Source of the DNA: CAYPUT01 sp046541715
GTDB lineage: Bacteria; Spirochaetota; Spirochaetia; DSM-27196; PWMO01
Reading direction: 5' to 3'
DNA: 64,000 bases
Assembly: GCA_046541715.1 (NCBI GenBank)
Contig: JBKHCS010000002.1
Span: 47,924-111,923 of the forward strand
Shown: one piece after another, positions 55,930-63,964 of the stretch
Layout of the letters: each line of letters starts with the position of its first letter
Numbering within the stretch: the stretch's first letter is position 1
Position numbers and translations under genes: made by a program
Notes under the pieces: generated by a model
What the model saw: only the letters and a program-made list of their open reading frames with translations
Told to the model about the DNA's origin: nothing
The model's database searches: none

Positions 55930-57263
55930 CTGCCGCCTCCTGTGCCAGCAAGAACGTTCGAATAGAGCTTCTTGTTCTTCGTCATCTTCTTCATCATCGA
56001 CTTGAGTTTCTCAAACTTCTTAAGAAGCTGATTGACGTCATGAACCGATGTACCACTTCCCCGGGCAATCCGTTTTCTCCGGGGTGGACCAATTATGCGA
56101 TGGTTTCGCCGTTCCTGGGGAGTCATTGAGAGGATTATCGCCTCTTCTTTCTTCATCCCCGTCTCATCTATTTCCTGATCGCCGAGTTGTCCCTTCATTC
56201 CGGGGATCATCTCAACCAAGCGTTCCAGGCTGCCCATTTTCCTTACTTGGCGAAACTGGTCAAGGTAGTCCTCCAACGTAAAGGTAGCGGATTGCATCTT
56301 TTTGGTAAGACGTTCCGCTTCCTTTTCGTCGATCGTCTCCTGGGCCCTCTCCACTAGTGAGAGAACGTCGCCCATCCCGAGAATTCGAGAGGCCATCCGG
56401 TCCGGGTAGAACGGCTCGAGGTCTTCGAGCTTCTCGCCGACACCGACATACTTGATCGGAACCTTGACCATCGACTTGATGCTCAAGGCTGCTCCGCCCC
56501 GGGTGTCCGAATCGAACTTCGTCAGCACCACCCCGGTTACACCGATCTCCTCGTTGAACTGGGCCGCGATGTCGACGGCGCTCTGGCCGGTCATCGAATC
56601 CGCAACAAAGAGCTTTTCCACCGGGGAGAGCTGCTTCGAAAGATCGGAAAGCTCGGCCATCAACTCCTTGTCGAGTTGAAGGCGCCCGGCAGTGTCGACG
56701 ATCATGGTGTCGTACTGCTGCCTCTGGGCTTCCTTGAGGGCCGCCTTGGCGACATCCTTCGGTCGCTTGGCCCCGGTATCGGCGTAGACCGGTACTCCCG
56801 CCTGTTCGGCGAGGAGCCGCAGTTGCTCTATCGCTGCCGGACGAACGAGGTCCGCCGCCACAAGATAAGGCTTTCTCCCCTTCTTCGTCAGCTGCTTCGC
56901 CAGCTTGGCCGCGGTGGTCGTCTTACCGGATCCTTGGAGGCCCATCATTAAGACAACACTGACCGTGTCGGGGCCCTTGAGGTCGAGACCTTCGAAATCT
57001 CCTCCGAGGAGGCCGACAAGCCGGTCGTGGACGACCTTTATGAACTGCTGTCCCGGTGTTACCGACCTGATAACCGTTTCGCCGAGGGCGTCCTGGAGGG
57101 TTCCGTTTACAAACCGTCGAACGACGCGGACGTTGGCGTCCGCCTCGAGGAGCGCGAGCTTTATCTCCTCTACGGCGTCCTGGACGTTCTTTTCGGAGAT
57201 GCTCTTTTTTCCGGAGATGCTCCGCGACAGGTCGCCGAGCTTTTCAGAAAGACGATCCAACAT
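55926..57263 (-). CDS. ffh: Signal recognition particle protein Ffh
   Basis: 445 residues from ATG 57263. Ffh with 4.5S RNA brings nascent membrane proteins to FtsY. The N domain is the first 85 residues. G domain: GLQGSGKTTTAAKLA, DTAGRLQLDKELM, TKFDSDTRGGAALS. The C-terminal M domain includes MGSLERLVEMIPGM and the RNA-binding SMTPQERRNHRIIGPPRRKR with Met-rich ends. A short, ribosome-site-free leader of about 14 nt precedes the ATG. No 4.5S RNA gene was found in the window. Confidence 0.98.
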   Translation of the reverse strand: MLDRLSEKLGDLSRSISGKKSISEKNVQDAVEEIKLALLEADANVRVVRRFVNGTLQDALGETVIRSVTPGQQFIKVVHDRLVGLLGGDFEGLDLKGPDTVSVVLMMGLQGSGKTTTAAKLAKQLTKKGRKPYLVAADLVRPAAIEQLRLLAEQAGVPVYADTGAKRPKDVAKAALKEAQRQQYDTMIVDTAGRLQLDKELMAELSDLSKQLSPVEKLFVADSMTGQSAVDIAAQFNEEIGVTGVVLTKFDSDTRGGAALSIKSMVKVPIKYVGVGEKLEDLEPFYPDRMASRILGMGDVLSLVERAQETIDEKEAERLTKKMQSATFTLEDYLDQFRQVRKMGSLERLVEMIPGMKGQLGDQEIDETGMKKEEAIILSMTPQERRNHRIIGPPRRKRIARGSGTSVHDVNQLLKKFEKLKSMMKKMTKNKKLYSNVLAGTGGGR

Positions 57264-57283
57264 AAATAGAAAAGGTAATGGTA

Positions 57284-57312
57284 CTTATAGCTTTCCGTAT
57301 ACCCGGTGTCAA
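57284..57312 (-). promoter_or_regulatory. Promoter of ffh operon
   Basis: Minus strand: TTGACA (57312-57307), 17-bp spacer, TATAAG (57289-57284), the best sigma-70 match in the window. Transcription should start near 57277. Confidence 0.8.
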
Positions 57313-57327
57313 GCTATCGCATTTCGG

Positions 57328-58674
57328 CTATCGAATTTCCAGAAAGTGGCGCCGGAGAAAACGAAGCCGTCTCTCCGCCTCGGGAGCTTCCCCGGAACCG
57401 GGATACCAATCGACAATTGTGTTGTAGAGGAGAATTGCCCGGCGAATGTCCGGGGTGTCTCCGTCGGCGTCGTAGCCCCGGGCCCATGCGAAGAGGAGCG
57501 CGGGCTCCGGCATCTCGTTCTGAAGTTCTAAGAGACGAAGAAAATCCTCGAGCTGTGAAATCGGTGCGCTGATTATCCGTTGCTCGACGAGGCCCTTCCG
57601 AGCGGCGGACCCGGCTTCCGACGGAAGGCGAAGGTTCTGTTCCCAGAAGTGGTAGGCAACCTCGTCGTAGCCGAGATCAATCGCAAGGGAGGCTATCTCT
57701 TGATTGAGCTCAGGGGAGCCCGCGCCGTCGTAATGGCGTAAGAAGCTTTGGAGGGCTTCCAGCCTGCGCCCGTCCGATAGAAGACTCCGGGCCTCCTGGT
57801 AGTCCCCGTCGCCGTCGGTCGTAACCTCGAGGGGCGGCCTTTCCTCCGGGGGTGCTACCGGAGGCGTGGCCTCCGGATCTCGATCGTTTAAGGCGGCGAT
57901 AGCAGACGCCGAATCCGCGACACGTTCCGGTGCCCCTTCCCCGGGCTCCGAGACCGATAGCAGAAGAGTCGACTCCTCGAAGCTGCCGGTGACCATGTCC
58001 TGACGCTGGAAGCTCAAGAGAATCTCCCCGGAATCCCCGGGACGGAAGCGAAACAGGGTTTCCCCTGCACCGCTTTGACTCTCTAGAAGGTCGATGTCGG
58101 CGTCTCGGGGAACCGCCCCGACATAGATCCACCCGGTTCCCGGAAGGGATACGGCAGTAACCTCTCCCAAGGGAGCCCGGGTAGCCGGGAGGCCGGGAGA
58201 ACCGGGATCTTCCGGCGCTGCTTCTTCCTGGGACGCGGGTGCCGAAGGGCCGGTCGGCGACGGAGCTTCCTCCGGTGGGACGGGCTCGGGAGGGGGCTCC
58301 CGGGACGGTGTCGGTGTCTGACGTGCGGTGGTTGGAGGTGCCGGTTCCGGGGACGCCGGGGAAGACTCCGTCGTGCTCTCTTCGTCGATCGGCGGGAGAT
58401 AGTCCCAGGGCGAGCCTATCCACGAAAGGTCGGGATCAATTTCTCCGGTCCATTCGATTCGGCCTTGCCGGAGATGCCCCGAGGCGTCCGGGAGGGGCAC
58501 TTCGGGTGAGGGAGGTGACTGTTCGGGGACGCGCGAGGGAAGCGGTGGCTCGGCGGAAGGGGATGTCTCTCCGGAGGTGCTCCCGTTTTGAGCCGGGAGG
58601 TACGCCGGGACGAACAAAGCCGCCAGAAACAGGGCCGCCGTGCCGAAGCATGCCAGAGAACGACGGCTGCTCAC
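57328..58674 (-). CDS. Exported proline-rich protein with C-terminal TPR-like region
   Basis: 448 residues. A signal peptide covers about residues 1-29 (TAALFLAALFVPAYLPAQ). Residues about 30-160 are Pro/Glu/Ser-rich and probably disordered. A beta-rich segment follows (GTGWIYVGAVPRDADIDLLE, about 175-250), and the C-terminal 150 residues look like degenerate TPRs (EARSLLSDGRRLEALQSFLR). It overlaps the upstream gene by 4 nt. The disordered linker plus ordered ends suit a protein that spans the periplasm. No family is named. Confidence 0.78.
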   Translation of the reverse strand: MSSRRSLACFGTAALFLAALFVPAYLPAQNGSTSGETSPSAEPPLPSRVPEQSPPSPEVPLPDASGHLRQGRIEWTGEIDPDLSWIGSPWDYLPPIDEESTTESSPASPEPAPPTTARQTPTPSREPPPEPVPPEEAPSPTGPSAPASQEEAAPEDPGSPGLPATRAPLGEVTAVSLPGTGWIYVGAVPRDADIDLLESQSGAGETLFRFRPGDSGEILLSFQRQDMVTGSFEESTLLLSVSEPGEGAPERVADSASAIAALNDRDPEATPPVAPPEERPPLEVTTDGDGDYQEARSLLSDGRRLEALQSFLRHYDGAGSPELNQEIASLAIDLGYDEVAYHFWEQNLRLPSEAGSAARKGLVEQRIISAPISQLEDFLRLLELQNEMPEPALLFAWARGYDADGDTPDIRRAILLYNTIVDWYPGSGEAPEAERRLRFLRRHFLEIR

Positions 58675-59021
58675 GGAATCGCCTCGAGCATCGATTCCAC
58701 CGCTTTCTTACCCTCCACCATCAGATATTCTTCGGTAACAGTCCTCGGATCGGTCCAGAAACGCTCCTTGTCGCTCTCGGACCAGACTCCCCGGGGTTCC
58801 CGGTAGGGCCGAAACCGGTGTGACAGAAGACGTTCGTTCTCTCGCGGTAGGAGAAGCTCCGGCGCCGGGAGACGACCTTCCGGAACAGAGGGTATCGAGA
58901 GGCCGACCTCTTCCGGAGGTGCCTCACGACCGCCGCCTGCGGTCAAGACCGTTACGAGAACGGTAATAAGGGCGGTGCTGAGAACCAAGGTCGCAATCGT
59001 GGCGTTGCGCCCGAGGCGCAT
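58671..59021 (-). CDS. Single-pass membrane protein of unknown function
   Basis: 116 residues. One membrane helix near the N-terminus (IATLVLSTALITVLVTVLTA) is followed by a Pro/Glu-rich periplasmic segment ending in a helix. It begins one base after the smc stop and overlaps the Pro-rich exported gene by ATGA, so all three are probably cotranscribed. No domain is recognised. Confidence 0.72.
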   Translation of the reverse strand: MRLGRNATIATLVLSTALITVLVTVLTAGGGREAPPEEVGLSIPSVPEGRLPAPELLLPRENERLLSHRFRPYREPRGVWSESDKERFWTDPRTVTEEYLMVEGKKAVESMLEAIP

Positions 59022-59022
59022 G

Positions 59023-61824
59023 CTATACCTCCACCGGATCCGGCTTGTTCACCCGAACGGATATTACCTTAGAGACGCCCGGTTCTTCCATCGTCACCCC
59101 CACTAGCGTGTTAGCGCTCGCCACGGTCTTTTTGTTATGCGTGACGACGACGAATTGGCTATGCACCGCAAACTCATGGAGGAGGGAAACAAACCGGCCC
59201 ACGTTGCTTTCGTCGAGAGCGGCGTCTATTTCGTCGAGAAGGCAAAAGGGAGACGGCCGGACCATGTAGATAGCAAAAAGCAGGGCGACGGCCGTAAGGG
59301 AACGTTCGCCGCCGGAAAGGAGGGCAATACTCTCGAGCTTCTTACCGGGCGGCTGCACGAGAATCTCGACCCCGGACTCGAGGACATTGTCGGGGTCGGT
59401 CAACCGGACCTCGGCCCGCCCTCCCCCGAAGAGACGCCTAAAGACCGTGTGGAAATTGCGCTTTATTTTCTCGTAGGTCTCGAGAAAGAGTTGGGCCGAT
59501 TCCCGTTGAATCTCCTGAGTAACGCGATCGAGGTCGCTCCGAGCCTTCTCGAGATCCTTCAATTGGGCGGTAAGGAAATCGTGGCGCTCCTTTACCTCGG
59601 CAAACTCTTCCGGTGCCATAAGGTTGACGTTTCCTAGCTCCCGTTGCTCCTGCTTGAGCCGGGAGAGGCGGTTCCGGAGGTCCCCCGGGGCGTCGGATAT
59701 CTCGAAGAGGCGAGACTCATACTCCTCGAGGTGGTGGGAGTGGACATCGGCGAAGTTCTCGTAGAGGGTGCGGATCTCGGTTGAGGTTTCCGCGAGCTGG
59801 ATTTGTACCTTTTCGACTTTGCTCTGGGCCCCCGCGAGGTTCTCCATGAGTCCCTTTACGGACTCTTCCTTTTCTCTGAGAGAGCTGTTGCTGGACCTTA
59901 TGTTCTCCTCGAGGGAGTGGATTTCTTTACGGATCGTCTCCATTTCCCCGGCGTAGGCCTGTTCTTTCTTCTCCTCTTCGGCTATTTGCTTCTCGAGGGT
60001 CAGGCGGCGGCCATTCAACTCCGAAAGACGGCTCTCTATGGCCTCGAGGTTCCGCTGGTATTCGGCGAGCTGTTGATCGAGGCGCCGAAGGGAGCCGTGA
60101 AGGGATTCCCGCCGGGCTTGGGATTCTGCTCTGGTAATGCGGAGCTTTTCTAGAGTACCCCGGTATTCTTCGATCTTACCGGTAAGGTCGGCATTCTCCT
60201 GGGCGAGAGCGGCGTCGGCCTCCCGGGCCGCTAGAATCCGGATGCTGAGACTCTCGACGGCCTCGTCGATGTTCCTTTTTCGGGTCATGACCCCTTCCGG
60301 GGATACCAGCTCCCTCAGCGTTCGGGGAACCATCTGCGCGTAGGTCCCGAAGGCCTCGCGAAGGACCTGGTGCTGCCGCCGGGTCGTATGAAAGCTAGTA
60401 CGGCACGCTTTTAGAAGCTCCCGGAGAGTGTCGGTGGAAGGTGTGCCCGGGCCGCCGAGGGTTTGGTCGAGAGTTCCGATTTGCGCGGAAACCTCGGTGT
60501 CGAGCATTCCGAGGGCGTCGGAAATACTCTTTTCCAATTCGGACACCGCAACCGGGGTAAACCCGCTTTCCTTCAATCCGGTATCCAACTGGGAGACGAT
60601 TTCCTCGGCGAGGTCCCGGAGCTCCCGCTGGTAGCCCCCGAGCTCTTTCTGCCAGTTGTCGATATTGCTCCGGTGTTCCTTCTGCCGGCCCCGGTTGGAC
60701 TTAAGACGCTCCTCGGTGGCACCGATCCGGGCGGCAAACTCGTCTATGTTCTCGGTCAGTTCGGCGAGGTCCTCCTCGGCTTCCGCGACGCGCCGGGTAG
60801 TCTCCTCTGCTTCTTTCCGTGCTTCCGAAAGGCGCTCGGCGACGTTTCGTTTCTGGTTTTCCTCGTTTTGCCGGGCACCGATGAGCTCTCCCAGGCGTTC
60901 CCGAAGCATTCGCAGCTGATTCGCCGCGGTGTTGCGGGCCAGTTCTGCTTGATAGAGCCGCTTCTGCCCCTCAAGGAGTCCGGATTCCATTTCGTTTACT
61001 CGGTCGAGGCTCGATTCGAGGGCTTCGTTTAACTGATCGATCTTCGCCTTTATCTTGTCCCGTACGTGGCGTTCGGCTTCGAGCTGAGAAGTCCGCTTGT
61101 CCCGATCCGACAGAAAGGTCCGGAGACGTAAGAGCGCCAAGTCGCGCTCGACTTCAAAAATCGAGCTCCTCAGGGTCCGATAGCGTTCCGTCTTCGCCGA
61201 CTGCGCCTCGAGTTGACGGTAGCTTTTCTGAACTTCGCCGAGGACGCTTTCGACCTGTCTGACGTTCTCTTCGGTCCGGGAGAGCTTGCGTTCGGCCTCT
61301 TTTCCCTTCGCCCGGTACCGGGTGATCATCGCCGCCTCTTCGAAAACCTCCCGGCGATCCTCCGGCCGGGTCGAAAGAATCTGATCAATCCTTCCCTGCT
61401 CCATGATCGAATACGCGCCCTTTCCAACTCCGGTGTCGTAGAAGAGCTCCCGCAGCTCCCGGAGCCGGACCGGCGTCCCGTTTATCAGGTACTCGCTCTC
61501 GCCGTTTCGAAACAGGCGACGCTTGACGCTGATCTCCGAGAAGTCGAGGGGAAACAGACCCTCTTCGTTTCCGAGGGTCATGGTAACTTCAGCGACGTTG
61601 AGGGGCTTGCGGTTGTCGGTGCCGTTGAAGATGACGTCTTCCATCCGGTCCGCCCGGAGCGACTTGGTCGCCTGTTCCCCGAGGACCCATTTGACCGCAT
61701 CGACGACGTTGCTCTTGCCGCAGCCGTTGGGCCCGAGGAGGGCGGAGACACCGTCGGTGAATTCTATACGGCTCTTGTCCGCAAAGGATTTGAATCCGAG
61801 TAGCTCGATGCTCTTGAGTAGCAC
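59023..61824 (-). CDS. smc: Chromosome segregation ATPase SMC with reduced hinge
   Basis: 933 residues from GTG 61824; a TTG four codons earlier is possible. SMC compacts and segregates DNA with ScpA/ScpB. Head motifs are intact: LLGFKSFADKS, Walker A GPNGCGKSN, GAYSIMEQGRIDQIL, signature LLSGGERSLTAVALLFAI, and Walker B CLLDEIDAALDESN. Long coiled-coil arms are present. The family is about 1150-1190 residues; here the hinge region (about residues 415-520) is only about 100 residues and lacks the usual hinge signature. The vestige SPEGVMTRKR may be the remnant of the hinge-end motif. GGAGG lies 4 nt before the GTG. Confidence 0.94.
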   Translation of the reverse strand: MLLKSIELLGFKSFADKSRIEFTDGVSALLGPNGCGKSNVVDAVKWVLGEQATKSLRADRMEDVIFNGTDNRKPLNVAEVTMTLGNEEGLFPLDFSEISVKRRLFRNGESEYLINGTPVRLRELRELFYDTGVGKGAYSIMEQGRIDQILSTRPEDRREVFEEAAMITRYRAKGKEAERKLSRTEENVRQVESVLGEVQKSYRQLEAQSAKTERYRTLRSSIFEVERDLALLRLRTFLSDRDKRTSQLEAERHVRDKIKAKIDQLNEALESSLDRVNEMESGLLEGQKRLYQAELARNTAANQLRMLRERLGELIGARQNEENQKRNVAERLSEARKEAEETTRRVAEAEEDLAELTENIDEFAARIGATEERLKSNRGRQKEHRSNIDNWQKELGGYQRELRDLAEEIVSQLDTGLKESGFTPVAVSELEKSISDALGMLDTEVSAQIGTLDQTLGGPGTPSTDTLRELLKACRTSFHTTRRQHQVLREAFGTYAQMVPRTLRELVSPEGVMTRKRNIDEAVESLSIRILAAREADAALAQENADLTGKIEEYRGTLEKLRITRAESQARRESLHGSLRRLDQQLAEYQRNLEAIESRLSELNGRRLTLEKQIAEEEKKEQAYAGEMETIRKEIHSLEENIRSSNSSLREKEESVKGLMENLAGAQSKVEKVQIQLAETSTEIRTLYENFADVHSHHLEEYESRLFEISDAPGDLRNRLSRLKQEQRELGNVNLMAPEEFAEVKERHDFLTAQLKDLEKARSDLDRVTQEIQRESAQLFLETYEKIKRNFHTVFRRLFGGGRAEVRLTDPDNVLESGVEILVQPPGKKLESIALLSGGERSLTAVALLFAIYMVRPSPFCLLDEIDAALDESNVGRFVSLLHEFAVHSQFVVVTHNKKTVASANTLVGVTMEEPGVSKVISVRVNKPDPVEV

Positions 61825-61852
61825 TCCCCCTCCCAAGGTTAGATCGTTTCGA

Positions 61853-61882
61853 ATTCTATCAGTCTATACGACGCCGGGTCAA
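61853..61882 (-). promoter_or_regulatory. Promoter of smc operon
   Basis: Minus strand: TTGACC (61882-61877), 18-bp spacer, TAGAAT (61858-61853). The -35 overlaps the end of the glycosyltransferase gene. Confidence 0.65.
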
Positions 61883-63039
61883 CGAGCGGGTCTTCCTTCT
61901 ATCAGGTTGTGATAGCGTTCGGCAACGGTTTCGACGATACCCTTCCAGGGGATATAGATACTTTTCTGGGCTTCCCGGCCGACCGCTTCGATGTGCCCCG
62001 GTTGGTCAAGAAGTCTGCTCAAAACCGAAGCCATGGCATCGGGCTCGGGTTCGGTGAGAAAGACGTTCTTTCCTTCGGAAAACTCCTCGGCGGCGGAAGA
62101 ACCCCGAGCCAGGACGGCGGGGCATCGAAACGCGGCGGCTTCCCGCATTACGAGGGGTGCGTTATCGTAGAGCGAGGGAAAGAGAAACAGGTCCCCCCGG
62201 GCGTAGTAGGCTTTTAGCACTTCCCGGTTGAGGACCAACCCGGCGAAGTGCGTAACCGGTCCGAGACCCGCGGCCACGACTCGCTTCTTCATTTCCCCTT
62301 CGGCGTAACCGGTGCCGACGAAAGCGAGGCGGAAATTAGCGTTAACACTCTTGAGCCTCGCCGCGGCGTCTATAATCAACCCGACGTTTTTTTCCCACCG
62401 ATGCTGGCCGACGAAGAGAAGCAAGGGAGCCTCGTGGTTTCCAATCAGACGGGAGCCTTCCTCCCGGTAGCTCGCGTGCTCCCTGTCGCTGGGGATTTCC
62501 AGGTCGGTCCCGTTCGGCATGACAATTACCTGGCCTTCGTAGCCGTACTCCTTCAGGGTAGTCGCGGTCTTTTTGTTCGGGGCCCACACTTCCGATGCCT
62601 GGCGATAGAAGTGGACTATCTTGCGAAGCATCAGGTCGGCCAGCTTCTTTGACGGAATGACCATCAAGAAGTCTTCCCGATACTTGGTGTGAAACGTCGC
62701 CACCAGGGGAATTCCCCGGTCGCGGGCAACCCTGAGGGCAACCCTACCGGCGATAAACGGCGAGTGCGCGTGCACAAGGGCCAAGGGAAGGGATCGAAGG
62801 TTCGATCGGAATGTAAAACCAAGGGCAGGAACGCCGATGCGGTACGGCGTAATCCGGGGAAAGGGAACCGAGGGGTAGCGAAGCACGGGGAACTCGTCGC
62901 TGTCCTCGTACCCCGGCGCCGAGGGTGCAATGACCGCTGCGCCGCCGTGGTTTCGTGCCAGCCACCGAGCGTAGTTTTCGGCACAAACGCCGACGCCATC
63001 CATAATCGGTTTGAAGGAATCATTGAACTGACCGAACAT
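61879..63039 (-). CDS. Glycosyltransferase, GT4-type fold
   Basis: 386 residues from ATG 63039, with CGAGGA about 9 nt upstream. N-terminal Rossmann part: MFGQFNDSFKPIMDGVGVC and LALVHAHSPFIAGRVALR. Hinge and C-terminal part: MPNGTDLEI, LLLFVGQHRWEKNVGLIIDA, and FLFPSLYDNAPLVMREAAAF with the donor-binding Glu. This is the 1,2-diacylglycerol- or phosphatidylinositol-type GT4 family. It is probably a membrane glycolipid glucosyl- or galactosyltransferase, but donor and acceptor are not determined. It is divergent from rnhB with only 22 bp between start codons. Confidence 0.85.
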   Translation of the reverse strand: MFGQFNDSFKPIMDGVGVCAENYARWLARNHGGAAVIAPSAPGYEDSDEFPVLRYPSVPFPRITPYRIGVPALGFTFRSNLRSLPLALVHAHSPFIAGRVALRVARDRGIPLVATFHTKYREDFLMVIPSKKLADLMLRKIVHFYRQASEVWAPNKKTATTLKEYGYEGQVIVMPNGTDLEIPSDREHASYREEGSRLIGNHEAPLLLFVGQHRWEKNVGLIIDAAARLKSVNANFRLAFVGTGYAEGEMKKRVVAAGLGPVTHFAGLVLNREVLKAYYARGDLFLFPSLYDNAPLVMREAAAFRCPAVLARGSSAAEEFSEGKNVFLTEPEPDAMASVLSRLLDQPGHIEAVGREAQKSIYIPWKGIVETVAERYHNLIEGRPAR

Positions 63040-63052
63040 ATGGAGCTATCCT
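63023..63052 (+). promoter_or_regulatory. Promoter of rnhB
   Basis: TTGAAC (63023-63028), 18-bp spacer, TATCCT (63047-63052). It overlaps the start of the divergent glycosyltransferase gene. GTG 63062 lies 9 nt after it. Confidence 0.45.
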
Positions 63053-63061
63053 CGCCTTATC

Positions 63062-63673
63062 GTGGTGATCTGTGGTATCGACGAAGCGGGGCGCGGTCCC
63101 CTAGCCGGTCCCGTGGCCGCCGGGGCGGTTGTTTTCGGTGATGGAGAAGAGGCGAGAAGGCTTCTGGATCGGAACATACTCAGAGATTCAAAAGACCTCT
63201 CTGCCCTGACACGGGAAGAGCTCTCCCGAGAAATTCGAGCCTCCGCGGAGGTCTGGGGCCTCGGATGGGCCTGGCCCTGGGAAATCGACCGGCTAAACAT
63301 CCATTGGGCCTCCCTTCTCGCTATGCGCCGAGCCTTCTGGGCTCTCTCCCTCGGGTTCCGGGGCAAAACCTCGGGTTCCGGGAGATGTCTGGAGGACGTG
63401 AGCGTCCAGGTGGACGGCCGGTTTACCCCGTCGCTTCCGGTCTCCTGCACTGCGGTGGTCGGGGGAGATCGGAGCGTGCCGGAAATCCAGGCTGCCGCCA
63501 TTCTGGCGAAGGTCGCGAGGGACCGCTGGATGTGCTCCTACGGCCGATTGGATCCCCGGTACGAGTTCTGCTCCCACAAGGGATATCCTACTGCCGCTCA
63601 CCGTCGTCTGATCGATCTGAACGGGATCTCCCCGATCCACCGTCGGAGCTTTCGGATGGGGCCCTCCGCATAA
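63062..63673 (+). CDS. rnhB: Ribonuclease HII
   Basis: 203 residues from GTG 63062; GTG 63065 is equally likely. RNase HII removes single ribonucleotides and primer RNA from DNA. CGIDEAGRGPLAGPV carries the DEAG motif (catalytic Asp-Glu), and the later acids are in QVDGRF and the DRWMCSYG region (AAAILAKVARDRWM). The C-terminal HKGYPTAAHRRLI and RRSFRMGP are typical. The last 86 bp overlap the converging PUR gene. Confidence 0.95.
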   Translation: MVICGIDEAGRGPLAGPVAAGAVVFGDGEEARRLLDRNILRDSKDLSALTREELSREIRASAEVWGLGWAWPWEIDRLNIHWASLLAMRRAFWALSLGFRGKTSGSGRCLEDVSVQVDGRFTPSLPVSCTAVVGGDRSVPEIQAAAILAKVARDRWMCSYGRLDPRYEFCSHKGYPTAAHRRLIDLNGISPIHRRSFRMGPSA

Positions 63674-63890
63674 AACGCACGGCTTTATTCATCGCGTCCA
63701 TGAACTCGTCTAGATCCTCTTGAAACACGACGACCTGGTGTCGTTGAAAATCGCTCTCTCCGTGTTTCTTGCTTTCGACGAGCGTTAAGAAGAGATCGCC
63801 GGTTCTGTTTTCTTTAACGTTAAAGAAATATGTTCTCCGTTCCCCGGCGGTGTTTGCCCGGGTCGAAAAGAGTTCGCCGCGTATTCCCAT
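63588..63890 (-). CDS. PUR-domain nucleic-acid-binding protein (DUF3276, BpuR-like)
   Basis: 100 residues from ATG 63890, with AGGGAG about 5 nt upstream; a longer reading to 63920 is not preferred. GIRGELFSTRANTAGERRTY, FNVKENRTGDLFLTLVESKK and RHQVVVFQEDLDEFMDAMNK match the PUR fold of Borrelia BpuR, a DNA- and RNA-binding regulator. The C-terminal 26 residues are Ser/Gly/Arg/Asp-rich and lie antisense to the end of rnhB. A 22-bp palindromic site sits just upstream of its -35 box, which suggests regulation, possibly autogenous. Confidence 0.88.
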   Translation of the reverse strand: MGIRGELFSTRANTAGERRTYFFNVKENRTGDLFLTLVESKKHGESDFQRHQVVVFQEDLDEFMDAMNKAVRFMRRAPSESSDGGSGRSRSDRSDDGERQ

Positions 63891-63908
63891 AGTTCTCCCT
63901 TCGACTCG

Positions 63909-63937
63909 AGTGTACGGCACCCCGGTAGTGGCGACAA
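63909..63937 (-). promoter_or_regulatory. Promoter of the PUR-domain gene
   Basis: Minus strand: TTGTCG (63937-63932), 17-bp spacer, TACACT (63914-63909). The 22-bp site lies 6 bp upstream of the -35 box, in an activator-like place. Confidence 0.5.
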
Positions 63938-63942
63938 GTCCT

Positions 63943-63964
63943 GGGGTATCAACAACCCTGTTGA
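63943..63964 (-). repeat. 22-bp palindromic site, copy 2
   Basis: Exact copy of 19092-19113 in the same orientation relative to its downstream gene. Core TCAACA-N4-TGTTGA then TACCCC. Confidence 0.75.
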
